From Hymenobacter edaphi (lineage in GTDB: Bacteria; Bacteroidota; Bacteroidia; Cytophagales; Hymenobacteraceae): DNA of 64,000 nucleotides. The notes beneath the pieces were generated by a model. It did not search any database. It saw nothing but the letters and a program-made list of their open reading frames with translations, and was not told the DNA's origin. The stretch is from positions 620,001-684,000 of the forward strand of contig NZ_QHKM01000001.1 in the NCBI RefSeq assembly GCF_003258365.1. The letters run 5' to 3'. The stretch's first letter is position 1. Each line of letters starts with the position of its first letter. Positions 7,734-16,650 of the stretch are shown here, piece by piece. The position numbers and the translations under genes were made by a program.

Positions 7734-8336
7734 ATGACTGAGCACCTGCTGATTTTTGCGCGCTACCCGGAACTCGGTAAGGTGAAAACGCGCCTCGCCG
7801 CCGGCCTGGGCGATGAACCCGCTCTTGATATCTACCGGCAGCTGCTCGACCTCACCCACGCGGCGGTGGCTCCGCTGCCGGCCACGCGCACGCTCTGGCT
7901 GGCGGCCGCGCCGCCACCGGAGGCCGCGCCGCTGTGGCCCGGCACCCGGCAGCAGCTGCAGCCCGCCGCCGCCGACCTCGGCCAGCGCATGGCCCACGCT
8001 TTCGCCGCGGCCTTTGCCGAAGGCGCCCGGCGCACGGTCGTCATCGGCACCGATTGCCCGGGGCTGCGCACTGATTTGCTCGCCACTGCCTTCCGCCACC
8101 TGCACAGCCACGACGTGGTACTCGGCCCGGCCGACGATGGGGGCTACTACCTGCTGGGCCTTTGCCAGCCCCAGCCCGCGCTGTTCGAGGGCATCCACTG
8201 GAGCACCGGCTCGGTGCTGCGCGACACGCTGGCCCTGGCTGCCCGCGCCGGCCTCACGGTGGCCCTGCTGCCCACGCTCCACGACGTCGACACGGCCGAA
8301 GACTGGCGCCGCTGGCAGGCCGCGGTGCCCGAATAG
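7734..8336 (+). CDS. DUF2064 / TIGR04282-type glycosyltransferase
   Basis: This 200-residue protein begins HLLIFARYPELGKVKTRLA, the nucleotide-binding start of the DUF2064 family. It continues with RTVVIGTDCPGL and VVLGPADDGGYYLLGL, the DxD-like and substrate motifs of these GT-A-fold enzymes, and ends with LPTLHDVDTAEDW. The family is associated with arsenosugar gene sets and, in other contexts, with cofactor guanylyl- or glycosyl-transfer. The ATG at 7734 closes a repeat-rich spacer of 195 nt after the rhodanese gene. Without ArsS the native acceptor is uncertain. Confidence 0.87.
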   Translation: MTEHLLIFARYPELGKVKTRLAAGLGDEPALDIYRQLLDLTHAAVAPLPATRTLWLAAAPPPEAAPLWPGTRQQLQPAAADLGQRMAHAFAAAFAEGARRTVVIGTDCPGLRTDLLATAFRHLHSHDVVLGPADDGGYYLLGLCQPQPALFEGIHWSTGSVLRDTLALAARAGLTVALLPTLHDVDTAEDWRRWQAAVPE

Positions 8337-8373
8337 CGGGGCGGGCTGTACCTTGCGCCGCTATTCTGCCCGT

Positions 8374-9279
8374 ATGCCTGCTCGTCCTTTTCGTTTCGTT
8401 CTTCGCTCCTGCGCCGGGGCCGCCTGTGGCGCGCTGCTGCTCACCGGCTGCGGGCAGCTCGACCCCGCCACCGAGCGCGCCGTCAACGGCCTGTACCCGC
8501 CGGAGCTGACGCCGCTGCACCGCTATTTCAACGTGGCCTGGGCCCAGAACAAGCTCTGGGACGACGGCCTGGCCGAAGTGGCCACCTACGCGGCCGAGCG
8601 GGTGGTGTACGACAAGCCGCGGGCCTACGAGCTGACCATCATCACCGTGAAGGAGGACTTCAACCGCGCCTTCGACGTGAAAACCGACGACTATAAGCGC
8701 GAGGACCTGTTCGGGGTGATGAAGGTCAACGAGTTCTGCCGGATTCCGACCGACAACTACCCCTACCACTACCTCACGTCCCTGTTCTTTCGGCGCGAAG
8801 ACCCCTTGCAGCTGCACAAAATGACCAGCTCCTCGCAGGAGTGGTGCGGCAACACCTTCAAAGCCATTACGCAGCAGGCCGAGGGCTACGACCTGAGCTA
8901 CAACTCCTACTGGGACGGGCAGGGCGCCGGGCACCGGCCGCTGCCGCTGGACGTGGTGCTGGAAGACGCGCTGCCCTACACCCTGCGCAGCCTGCGCTTC
9001 AACGACGAGCCGCTGCTGGAGCTGAACGTGCTCGAAACCCAGCAAACCAGCAAGGCCGCCGAGCCCAAGCGCTACCGCGCCGAAGTGCGCGTGGCCCGTG
9101 CCGCCGATGCCGAGGCACCGCGCCCGTCCTGGCGCGTGACCGTGCGCCTGGAGCGCGGCAAGGATAACGTGTACTGGTTTGACCAGCAGTACCCGCACCT
9201 GCTGCTCAAGCACTCGGCCTGGGACGGCCGCACGCTGCTGCTCAAGCAGGAGCGGCGCTACGCCTACTGGCAGCACTGA
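8374..9279 (+). CDS. uncharacterised lipoprotein
   Basis: This 301-residue protein has a clear lipoprotein signal (basic n-region MPARPFRFVLRSC, then GALLLTGC). I recognise no family. The mature part is mixed alpha/beta with several Tyr/Trp-rich strands (NSYWDGQGAGHRPLPLD, DNVYWFDQQYPHLLLKH), two Cys (in FCRIP and EWCGN) and a C-terminal strand of LKQERRYAYWQH type. It might be a septum-formation-like or outer-membrane-associated lipoprotein. A promoter-like TACCTTGCG (about 8350) lies about 24 nt upstream of the ATG, so it seems independently transcribed. Confidence 0.8.
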   Translation: MPARPFRFVLRSCAGAACGALLLTGCGQLDPATERAVNGLYPPELTPLHRYFNVAWAQNKLWDDGLAEVATYAAERVVYDKPRAYELTIITVKEDFNRAFDVKTDDYKREDLFGVMKVNEFCRIPTDNYPYHYLTSLFFRREDPLQLHKMTSSSQEWCGNTFKAITQQAEGYDLSYNSYWDGQGAGHRPLPLDVVLEDALPYTLRSLRFNDEPLLELNVLETQQTSKAAEPKRYRAEVRVARAADAEAPRPSWRVTVRLERGKDNVYWFDQQYPHLLLKHSAWDGRTLLLKQERRYAYWQH

Positions 9280-9283
9280 GGTA

Positions 9284-9303
9284 GAGACGCAACCTTGTGT
9301 CTC
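9284..9303. repeat. short inverted repeat GAGACGCAA...TTGTGTCTC
   Basis: A roughly 8-bp stem with a 4-5 nt loop lies directly after the stop of the lipoprotein gene. It could help end transcription, but there is no T-run. The rest of this 187-nt spacer holds only a CACCTTTGCAG promoter-like element at about 9429-9439, 28 nt before the next ATG. Confidence 0.5.
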
Positions 9304-9466
9304 GTCGTCCGCGCCAGTTGGGTGTTGGCGTTCGACGATTGAGGCGCAAGAATACGCCGGTGCCGCACCCGCGTTTTGTATTGCACAAGCTGGGTTTTGT
9401 ATAGCCCCGCGGCCCGGGCGCGGCGGCACCTTTGCAGAGTAATCATTCACCGCAAACTCTCTGCAA

Positions 9467-10465
9467 ATGAACACTCTCAAACGAGTAGCCCTGGGTAGTC
9501 AGGGCCTGGAAGTGCCCGCGGAAGGGCTGGGCTGCATGGGCATGACCGGCGGCGTGGGCGGCATGAGCGTGTACGGCGCCGCCGACGAGGCCGAAAGCCT
9601 ACGCACCCTGCACCGCGCCCTGGAGCTGGGCGTGAACCTGCTCGACACGGCCGACCTTTACGGCCCCCTGCACAACGAGCGGCTGCTGGGCCGCGCCATG
9701 GCCGGCCGCCGGGCCGACGTCATTCTGGCCACCAAGTTCGGCTTCGAAGTCGACGACCAGGAGCAGTTTACCGGCCGCCTCAACGGCCAGCCGGCCTACG
9801 CCCGCAAGTGCATCGAACGCTCCCTGCGCAACCTGGGCACCGACTACGTGGACCTCTACTACCTGCACCGCGCCGACCCGCAGGTGCCCATCGAAGATTC
9901 AGTGGGTGAAATGAGCCGCATGGTGGAGGAAGGCAAAGTGCGCTACCTGGGCCTCTCCGAAGTAGGGCCCGACTTGCTGCGCCGGGCCCACCAGGTGCAC
10001 CCCATCACGGCCCTGCAGACGGAGTACTCGCTGTTCGACCGCGGCGTGGAGGAAACCGGCTCGTTGCAGGCGGCCCGCGCGCTGGGCATCGGCTTCGTGG
10101 CCTACTCGCCCCTGGGTCGCGGCTTCCTGTCCGGCGACATCAAAAGCCCCGACGACTTCGAGGCGGACGACTCGCGCCGGTTTTTTCCGCGCTACCAGGG
10201 CGAGAATTTCTATAAGAACCTGGCCCTGGTCGAGAAACTCCAGCAGCTGGCCGCGGCCAGGGGTGTGACGGCCGCGCAGCTGGCCCTGGCCTGGGTGCTG
10301 GCCCAGGACGTGGTGGCCATTCCGGGCACCAAGCGCCGCAAGTACCTGGAGCAGAACGTAGCCGCCGCCGCGCTGGCTTTCACTGCCGCCGAGCTGGCCG
10401 AAATCGACGCCATTATGCCCGTGGGCGGCGCAGCCGTGGGTGAGGCCTACCCCGCCGGCTTCTGA
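9467..10465 (+). CDS. aldo/keto reductase (AKR13-like)
   Basis: This 332-residue NADPH-dependent carbonyl reductase is predicted to be cytosolic. The catalytic tetrad is visible: Asp in NLLDTADLYG, the Tyr of the same motif, Lys in LATKFGFE, and His in YYLHRADP. The start KRVALGSQGLEVPAEGLGCMGM and C-terminal WVLAQDVVAIPGTKRRKYLEQNVAA are typical of YajO/AKR13-like enzymes. It heads a same-strand run (hydrolase, AraC regulator, second aldo/keto reductase) that suggests a regulated detoxification set. The substrate is unknown. Confidence 0.93.
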   Translation: MNTLKRVALGSQGLEVPAEGLGCMGMTGGVGGMSVYGAADEAESLRTLHRALELGVNLLDTADLYGPLHNERLLGRAMAGRRADVILATKFGFEVDDQEQFTGRLNGQPAYARKCIERSLRNLGTDYVDLYYLHRADPQVPIEDSVGEMSRMVEEGKVRYLGLSEVGPDLLRRAHQVHPITALQTEYSLFDRGVEETGSLQAARALGIGFVAYSPLGRGFLSGDIKSPDDFEADDSRRFFPRYQGENFYKNLALVEKLQQLAAARGVTAAQLALAWVLAQDVVAIPGTKRRKYLEQNVAAAALAFTAAELAEIDAIMPVGGAAVGEAYPAGF

Positions 10466-10530
10466 GCCCCGGCCGGCCCCAACGGCTACATGGCCGCGCA
10501 ATGGCGTACTTGCCGCCTCCGCATCCCGAA

Positions 10531-11418
10531 ATGATGAGCAACTTTGTAGGCTATTGCGCGGCCCAGGTGGCCGACGCCGACCTGAACCTGACCTTCCCGG
10601 TGACGGTATTGTACCCCACCGACACCGCCGGCCAGCCCGAAACCATCGGCCTCTACCAACTCGACGTGGCCCGCGACGCCGCGCCCCGGGCCGGATCGTT
10701 TCCACTGGTGCTCGTTTCGCACGGCACCGGCAGCTCGGGGCTGGTGCACCGCAACCTGGCCCTCGACCTGGTGCGCCGCGGCTACGTGGTGGCTCTGCCC
10801 GAGCACCCGCACAACAACCGCGGCGACGACAGCTGGGCCCACACCCCGCAAAACCTGCAGGCCCGGCCGCGCCACCTGCAGCTCACCATCGACCACCTGC
10901 TGGCCGACCCGCGGCTGGGCCCCGTCATCCGGCCCGAGGCGGTGGCGCTGATCGGCCACTCCCTGGGCGGCTACTCGGCGCTGGCGCTGGCCGGCGGCCG
11001 GCCCGTGAGCGTGCCGCGCAGCTCCGCCGACGGTCCGCCCCGGTCCATTCCGGTGCCCACGGCCGATGCGCGGGTGCGGGCCGTGGTGCTGCTGGCGCCG
11101 GCCCTGCCCTGGTTTATGGCCGAGGGCAGCCTGCGCGGGGTGCAAGTGCCCGTGCTGGCGCTGGTGGGCGGGCAAGACGAGCACCTGCCGCCCGGCTTTA
11201 TCCGGCACGTGCTGGCGGGCCTGCCCACGGCAAGCCGGCTGGAGTATCACGTCGTCGAAAACGCCGGGCATTTCTCCTTTCTGAGTCCGTTTCCGGCGGC
11301 GCGGGTCAGCCCGCAGTTTCCGCCCTCGCAAGACCCGCCGGGCTTGGGCGACCGGGCCCGCTTCCACCGCGAGGAGCTGTACCCGACCATTGCCGCCTTT
11401 CTCGGGCGTTTTCTCTGA
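10531..11418 (+). CDS. alpha/beta hydrolase (dienelactone/PAF-acetylhydrolase-like)
   Basis: The hydrolase core contains FPLVLVSHGTGSS (oxyanion region), the nucleophile elbow in LIGHSLGGYS, an acid in LVGGQDEHLPP and a His in VENAGHFSF, so the full triad can be seen. There is no signal peptide. I chose the ATG at 10531 over 10501 because a TACTTGCC promoter-like element at 10506-10513 lies inside the longer reading, at the same distance from the ATG as in other genes here. It follows the aldo/keto reductase gene and is 18 nt before the AraC regulator. Confidence 0.85.
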   Translation: MMSNFVGYCAAQVADADLNLTFPVTVLYPTDTAGQPETIGLYQLDVARDAAPRAGSFPLVLVSHGTGSSGLVHRNLALDLVRRGYVVALPEHPHNNRGDDSWAHTPQNLQARPRHLQLTIDHLLADPRLGPVIRPEAVALIGHSLGGYSALALAGGRPVSVPRSSADGPPRSIPVPTADARVRAVVLLAPALPWFMAEGSLRGVQVPVLALVGGQDEHLPPGFIRHVLAGLPTASRLEYHVVENAGHFSFLSPFPAARVSPQFPPSQDPPGLGDRARFHREELYPTIAAFLGRFL

Positions 11419-11436
11419 GTTAGCTGTTATCCGCCC

Positions 11437-12351
11437 ATGAAACCCGCCGCCCCGCCTTTCCAGCTGCTCGCCACGGTGAGCGACTTCGCCGCGCACTTCG
11501 GCTTTCCGGCCCCGGCCCACCCGCTGCTGACGGTGGTGGACCTGGCCAATCACCGCCACCCGCCGGTGACCGGGCCGGCCCTGCGCCAGCTCTACATCAT
11601 CTCGCTGAAGAAAAACCTGAAGGGCCAGCTGCAGTACGGCCGCCGCAGCTACGATTTTCGCGAGGGCGTGCTGGCCTTTTATGCCCCCGGCCAGATGTGC
11701 ACGGCCGACGCCACGGTGGACGTGTCGGAAGTCGAGGGCTGGATGGTGGTGTTTCACCCCGATTTGCTGGCCCGCTACCCGCTGGGTAAGAAAATCACCG
11801 GCTACGGCTTTTTTTCCTACCTCGTCAGCGAGGCCCTGCACCTCTCGGCCCGCGAAGAGCAGCAGCTGAACAACGTGTTCCGGAGCCTGCTGGAAGAGCA
11901 CCAGCAGCCCGTCGACGCCTTCAGCCAGGACGTGCTGGTGGCCCAGCTCGATTTGCTGCTGAGCTACGCCAACCGCTTCTACCACCGGCAGTTCCTGACG
12001 CGCCGCACCACCGAGCACGACCTGCTCAGTCGCTTCGAGGAACTGGTAACGGCCTACTTCGCCCGCGACGAGCCGGAGCAGCCCCTGCCCACCGTGCAGC
12101 ACTTCGCCGACGCGCTGCACGTGTCGCCGGCCTACCTGAGTGACCTATTGCGCACCCTCACCGGCCAGACCACCCAGCAGCACCTGCACCACGCCCTCAT
12201 CGAGAAGGCCAAGCGCCTGCTGCTGACTACCTCGCTGACCGTCAACGAAACCGCCTTTCAGCTGGGCTTCGAGTACCCGCAGTACTTCAGCCGGCTGTTC
12301 AAGAACAAAACCGGCCAGACGCCCGCTGCTTTTCGGTTTTCGGCCCAATAG
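11437..12351 (+). CDS. AraC-family transcriptional regulator
   Basis: The C-terminal 100 residues of this 304-residue protein form the double helix-turn-helix of the AraC/XylS family: LPTVQHFADALHVSPAYLSDLLRTLTG is the first, and LTVNETAFQLGFEYPQYFSRLFKNKTGQTP is the second with the family signature. The N-terminal half is a cupin-like sensing domain (REGVLAFYAPGQMCTADA). It begins 18 nt after the hydrolase gene and precedes a second aldo/keto reductase, the usual arrangement for an aldehyde- or xenobiotic-responsive regulator. The ligand is unknown. Confidence 0.93.
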   Translation: MKPAAPPFQLLATVSDFAAHFGFPAPAHPLLTVVDLANHRHPPVTGPALRQLYIISLKKNLKGQLQYGRRSYDFREGVLAFYAPGQMCTADATVDVSEVEGWMVVFHPDLLARYPLGKKITGYGFFSYLVSEALHLSAREEQQLNNVFRSLLEEHQQPVDAFSQDVLVAQLDLLLSYANRFYHRQFLTRRTTEHDLLSRFEELVTAYFARDEPEQPLPTVQHFADALHVSPAYLSDLLRTLTGQTTQQHLHHALIEKAKRLLLTTSLTVNETAFQLGFEYPQYFSRLFKNKTGQTPAAFRFSAQ

Positions 12352-12657
12352 GCCTGGGGCAGCGGCCGATTACTCCAAAAGGGTAAGGGTGAGTTTGAAT
12401 GCTCATTGAACGGCCTGCGGCACCCGTGAAGCACCTCTGCGGCTTCGTTGTGCGGTAAAGAGGCTTCGCGGGGCGCGGCAGGACGGTCGGCATGGCAATA
12501 TGCCCTGATGCGCCAGCCGTGGCCACGTAACCGCAGCGTGACGCTTGAGCCGCGCTTGTGCTGGGCTGCTGCAGATGGTCGTACCTGCTCCCTTATTTCC
12601 GTTTTGCGCCGTCTGCTTTGGCCTCCGGGCCAAGCTGTGCGCCTCTTCACCACCGCT
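12352..12657. other. 306-nt spacer without a recognisable gene
   Basis: Between the AraC gene and the second aldo/keto reductase I see no coding frame with family character. There is a short hairpin (TTGGCC/GGCCAA at about 12618-12633) close to the start codon and a promoter-like TTTTGCGCC at about 12602. The spacer could hold the operator of the AraC protein, but no clear repeated half-sites stand out. Confidence 0.4.
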
Positions 12658-13707
12658 ATGGACCTGACCAATTTCCGCACCCTCGGCCGCTCCGGGCTGA
12701 TCGTAAGCCCGCTGGCCCTGGGCACCATGACGTTCGGCACCGCCCGCTGGGGCTCGGCCGATGACGAGTCGGCGGCCATTTTCCGGGCCTACGTGGAAGC
12801 CGGCGGCAATTTTCTCGACACAGCCGACGTGTACGCCGGCGGCCGCAGCGAGGAGCTGCTGGGTCGCTACGTGGCCGAAGGCGGCTTACGCGAGCAACTG
12901 GTGCTGGCCACCAAGTTTGCCTTCAACGCCCAGCGCGGCAACCCCAACGCCGGCGGCAACGGCCGCAAGAACATCTACCGGGCCCTGGAAGGCTCCCTGC
13001 GCCGCCTCGGCACCGACTACGTGGACCTTTACTGGCTGCACGCCTGGGACGCGGTGACGCCGGCCGAGGAAGTGCTGCAGACCTTCGGCGACCTGGTGCG
13101 GGCCGGCAAGATTCGCTACTACGGCCTCTCCAACGTGCCCGCCTGGTACGCCGCCCAGCTCAGTACGCTGGCGGCCGCCCACGCCGTGCCCGGTCCGGTG
13201 GCTCTGCAGCTGGAATACTCGCTGGTGGAGCGCAGCAGCGAGCGGGAGCACCTGCCGGCGGCCCGCGCCCTGGGCCTGGGCGTCACGCCGTGGAGTCCGC
13301 TGGCCGGCGGCTTCCTGGCCGGCAAGTACCAGCGCCAGGACCCCAGAGCCACCGCCGACGGCCGCCTCAGCGGTGCCAACCCGTTTCAGGACAGCAAGTT
13401 CACCGCGCACAACTGGCAGGTGCTCGAGGTGCTGCGCGCCGTGGCCGCCGAACTCGACCGCCCCCCGGCGCAGGTGGCCCTGGCCTGGACGCTGGCCCAG
13501 CCCGGCATCAGCGCGCCCATTCTCGGGGCCAGCCGCCCGGCGCAGCTGCACGATAATCTGGCCGCGCTGACCCTGGCGCTCAGCCCCGAGCAGCTGCGCC
13601 GCCTCGGCGAGGTCAGCGCGCCCGCTCCAACCTACCCGTACCCCATTTTCGCCCCCGACATCAATCGTCACATTTTCGGCGGAGCTACCGTGCAGGGCTG
13701 GCAGTGA
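12658..13707 (+). CDS. aldo/keto reductase (YhdN/AKR11-like)
   Basis: This 349-residue enzyme shows the tetrad in NFLDTADVYAGG, VLATKFAF and LYWLHAWD, and the C-terminal cofactor site in ISAPILGASRPAQLHDNL. The ATG at 12658 is chosen because upstream residues of the open frame are Cys/Arg-rich and unlike the family. It differs clearly in sequence from the aldo/keto reductase at 9467, so the two are separate subfamilies and not a recent duplication. It is convergent with the glycan operon that ends at 13748. Confidence 0.93.
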   Translation: MDLTNFRTLGRSGLIVSPLALGTMTFGTARWGSADDESAAIFRAYVEAGGNFLDTADVYAGGRSEELLGRYVAEGGLREQLVLATKFAFNAQRGNPNAGGNGRKNIYRALEGSLRRLGTDYVDLYWLHAWDAVTPAEEVLQTFGDLVRAGKIRYYGLSNVPAWYAAQLSTLAAAHAVPGPVALQLEYSLVERSSEREHLPAARALGLGVTPWSPLAGGFLAGKYQRQDPRATADGRLSGANPFQDSKFTAHNWQVLEVLRAVAAELDRPPAQVALAWTLAQPGISAPILGASRPAQLHDNLAALTLALSPEQLRRLGEVSAPAPTYPYPIFAPDINRHIFGGATVQGWQ

Positions 13708-13747
13708 GGCCGGAGCTGCCGCGGCCGACAGTTGGGTACGGGCGCCG

Positions 13748-15103
13748 TTAAAGAGCAGCCGGTGTCATCAGATGCTCGGCCCGGCTTGCGGCGCGGCTGC
13801 GGCGCCAGTCCCACAGGGCCACCAGCAGCACGCCCAGGTACTCCAATGCGACCAGCCCCAGGTTTTCCTGGTAGGCGGCGGTGCGGTAAGCGGCGTAGGA
13901 TAAGGTAGCCAGCGCGGCCCAGGCCGCCGGGTAGCGCCAGTCGGTGAAGCAGCTCAGCGCCACCAGCGGGGTGAGGTACCACGGATGCACGGTGGTGGCC
14001 AGCAGGTAGTAGAGCGTGAAAGCCAGCAGCGCCGCCCGCGGCAGCGTGGCCAGCGTGGGGCGGTGCTCCAGGACCATCAGCAGCAGCACGCCCAGCGCGG
14101 CCGCGGCCGCCAGCCCGGTGCCGAGGCGGGCAATTTCGTTGTAGCCCGTGAGCCGGTAGCCAATGGCGCGCAGCAGGTAGTACACGCTGGCGTTGAACTC
14201 GAAGGAGTGAAAGTACAGGTCGAGGCTGCGGCCGATGTTGCGCAGCAGCGCGGCCGAGGCAAAAGGCAAGAAGGCCGCCGCCAGCACGGCGCCCAGGGCC
14301 AGCCCAAACAGCATCGTGTGCCGCCAGCTCAGCCGGCGCAGCAGCAGCGGCAGGGCCAGCAGGGGCGTGAGCTTGGCCGCCACGCCCAGGGCCAGCGCCC
14401 CGGCCGCCCACCGCAGCCGGCCGCGCGTCAGCAGCCAGAGGGCGCCCAGCACCCCGCTGATGACCACCGCCTCGAAGTGCAGATTGCCCATCAGCTCGGT
14501 CACCACCAAGGGGTGCAGCAGGTAGAGGAAAGCCCGCTCCGGCGGCTGCCCGAACCGGCGCAGCAGCCGCACCAGCAGCAGGGCCGTAGCCGCTTCGGCC
14601 AGCAGCAGCGCCAGGCGTAATACAATTATCTGCGCCAGTTCCGAAGCCGGGAAAAGCCGCACGGCCAGCCCGAACAGCGCCTGACACACCGGCGGATACA
14701 CCGAATAGTAATGCGGCGAGTTCAGGTGCTGGTAGAGCTGGGAAGTGAGTTGGAGCGGGCCTGTCAGCCCGCCGCCGCCGGCTTGGTACTCGTCGGGGCG
14801 GTGCAGAAAGGGGTTCTGGCCGGCGGCCACCAGGGCGCCGTCCCAGCGGAAACGGTGGTAGTCGTCGGACAACGCAGGCGTGGCGGGCAGCCACAGCAGG
14901 CGCAGCAGCAGGGCCAGCAGCAGGCCGGCGCGCAGGGGCAGGCGGTAGTGCAGCAGTGCTACGTAGGCCAGGGTGCCGAGGCCAAACAGCAGCAGCAGCT
15001 GCGGGGTGTGGGCGCGGGGCGTGTAGTAGGCCAGGCCGAGCTGCGTGGCGACCAGCAGCAGGGCCGCGGCGGCCGACAGCGCGGGGTGGCGGCGCGTACT
15101 CAT
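13748..15103 (-). CDS. polytopic GT-C fold mannosyltransferase-like membrane protein (GT87/DUF2029-like)
   Basis: This 451-residue protein has about ten predicted membrane segments. The first periplasmic loop carries the acidic motif SDDYHRFRWDG followed by GQNPFLHRP, typical of GT-C enzymes that use polyprenyl-phosphate sugars. HPWYLTPLVAL near the C-terminus is also family-like. The ATG at 15103 overlaps the preceding gene by 4 nt (ATGA), a clear sign of translational coupling. It is the last gene of a glycan operon. The transferred sugar is unknown. Confidence 0.85.
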   Translation of the reverse strand: MSTRRHPALSAAAALLLVATQLGLAYYTPRAHTPQLLLLFGLGTLAYVALLHYRLPLRAGLLLALLLRLLWLPATPALSDDYHRFRWDGALVAAGQNPFLHRPDEYQAGGGGLTGPLQLTSQLYQHLNSPHYYSVYPPVCQALFGLAVRLFPASELAQIIVLRLALLLAEAATALLLVRLLRRFGQPPERAFLYLLHPLVVTELMGNLHFEAVVISGVLGALWLLTRGRLRWAAGALALGVAAKLTPLLALPLLLRRLSWRHTMLFGLALGAVLAAAFLPFASAALLRNIGRSLDLYFHSFEFNASVYYLLRAIGYRLTGYNEIARLGTGLAAAAALGVLLLMVLEHRPTLATLPRAALLAFTLYYLLATTVHPWYLTPLVALSCFTDWRYPAAWAALATLSYAAYRTAAYQENLGLVALEYLGVLLVALWDWRRSRAASRAEHLMTPAAL

Positions 15104-16584
15104 GGCTGCCGGGCGTGCCGCACGCTGTAGTACACCACTGCTGCGTAGCCCGCCGTCAGCAGCAGGTGAAAGGGCAGCAGGCCGTAATTGTCGAGGCGAA
15201 ACGCGAGGTAGATGCCCCCGGCGAAGTACAGGGCCAGCAGGGCCTCCAGCACCGTCTGCCCGTTCACCGAGCCGGTGCGGTAGCGGCGGAGCCGCGCGCC
15301 TTTCGTGCTCAGCCCCGATTTCGGCGTGCGCACGAAGGGCGTGAGGCGGCCGGCCAGCCCGGTGAGCACGGCCCAGCCGTTGTGCAGCGAGAGGCCCATT
15401 GAGATAGAGAGAAACAGCAGCAGCTTGGGGGCGAAGGCCCGGCCCGAGGCGCCGCGGCCGCCGTTCCAGCGCCAGGCAGCGTGGTAGTAGGCCACCAGCG
15501 GCGTCAGGCTCAGCACCGAAAGGCCCGCCAGTCGAAACACCCAGCCCAGCTCGGGCGTGGTCGTTTGCACCAGCAGCAGGGGCACACTCAGCAGGCCCAT
15601 CAGCAGCACGGCCACGAAGACGGCGCTGTTGAGCAGGTGGGCCGTGGCGTAGAGCTTGGTGCGCAGCGGCAGGGCTGCACTGCGCCACACCCGGCCCAGG
15701 TGCTTGCGGGCGGTTTCGGCCCCGCCCTTGTTCCAGCGGTGCTGCTGCGAGCGGAGCGCGTCCATCTGGGCGGGCAGCTCGGCCGGGGCCACCACCGCGG
15801 GCAGGTAGCGGAAATGCCAGCCGCCGAGCTGGGCCCGGTAGCTCAAGTCCAGGTCTTCGGTGAGCGTATCGGCCTGCCAGCCGCCGGCCTGCTCGATGCA
15901 GCGGCGCCGCCACACTCCGCCGGTGCCGTTGAAGTTGATGAAATGGTGCCCGGCGTTGCGGCCCACCTGCTCCACCAGAAAATGCGCGTTCAGCCCGAAG
16001 GCCTGCAGCTCGGTGAGCAGGGAGTAATCCTCGTTGAGGTGGCCCCAGCGCGTCTGCACCACGCCCAGCCGCGCGTCGGCCAGGAAGTAGGGCACCGTCA
16101 GGCGCAGAAAGTCGGGCGCGGGCACGAAGTCGGCGTCGAAAATGGCCACCAGCTCGCCGGTGGCCGATGCGAGGCCGTGGGCCAGCGCCCCGGCCTTGTA
16201 GCCCTGCCGGTCGGGGCGGCGCACCTGCTCGATGTCGACGCCGCGGGCGCGGTGGTGGGCCACGCGGGCGGCGGCCAGGGCCACCGATTCGTCGGTGGAG
16301 TCGTCGAGCAGCTGAATCTGCAGGCGGTCGGCGGGGTAGTCCAGCGCGGCGGCCGCGTCGATGATGCGCTCCACCACGTTCAGCTCGTTGTAGACGGGCA
16401 GCTGCACCGTCACGCGGGGCCACTGCCGCGCGTCGGCGGGCAGGGGCGGGGCGGGCGCGGTGGCCGCAGCCACGAAGGCCCGCCGGGCCAGGCGCGTGAG
16501 CCGCCACTGCGCCACGCTAAAGGCCAGCACGAACAGCAGGCACAGCCCGTAGAGGACTAGCAGCAGAATTTCCAGCCCAAGCAT
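15100..16584 (-). CDS. processive family-2 glycosyltransferase, cellulose-synthase/glucomannan-synthase-like
   Basis: This 494-residue protein has one N-terminal membrane helix, a GT2 domain at about residues 55-290 and four to five C-terminal helices. All processive GT2 motifs are present: LLDDSTD, FDADF, TEDLDLSY and QQHRWNKG (the QxxRW motif). This predicts polymerisation or transfer of a sugar from a nucleotide sugar across the membrane, as in BcsA, CslA or ceramide glucosyltransferase-like enzymes. An exact TACCTTTG element at 16622-16629 lies 37 nt upstream, so it has a promoter within the operon. Confidence 0.9.
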   Translation of the reverse strand: MLGLEILLLVLYGLCLLFVLAFSVAQWRLTRLARRAFVAAATAPAPPLPADARQWPRVTVQLPVYNELNVVERIIDAAAALDYPADRLQIQLLDDSTDESVALAAARVAHHRARGVDIEQVRRPDRQGYKAGALAHGLASATGELVAIFDADFVPAPDFLRLTVPYFLADARLGVVQTRWGHLNEDYSLLTELQAFGLNAHFLVEQVGRNAGHHFINFNGTGGVWRRRCIEQAGGWQADTLTEDLDLSYRAQLGGWHFRYLPAVVAPAELPAQMDALRSQQHRWNKGGAETARKHLGRVWRSAALPLRTKLYATAHLLNSAVFVAVLLMGLLSVPLLLVQTTTPELGWVFRLAGLSVLSLTPLVAYYHAAWRWNGGRGASGRAFAPKLLLFLSISMGLSLHNGWAVLTGLAGRLTPFVRTPKSGLSTKGARLRRYRTGSVNGQTVLEALLALYFAGGIYLAFRLDNYGLLPFHLLLTAGYAAVVYYSVRHARQP

Positions 16585-16621
16585 CGGTAAGCAGCCACGG
16601 TAATCAACTTCATCGGCCCGG

Positions 16622-16629
16622 CAAAGGTA
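16622..16629 (-). promoter_or_regulatory. TACCTTTG promoter element
   Basis: An exact TAnnTTTG match on the minus strand, between the two GT2 genes and 37 nt before the start at 16584. No TTTG -33 box is visible at the right spacing. Confidence 0.5.
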
Positions 16630-16650
16630 CGCGGCCGGGCGGCGCGGCGG

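Noticed and set aside
10501-10530. Longer N-terminus of the alpha/beta hydrolase
   Set aside because: It would contain a promoter-like TACTTGCC box; the ATG at 10531 fits the spacing seen elsewhere.
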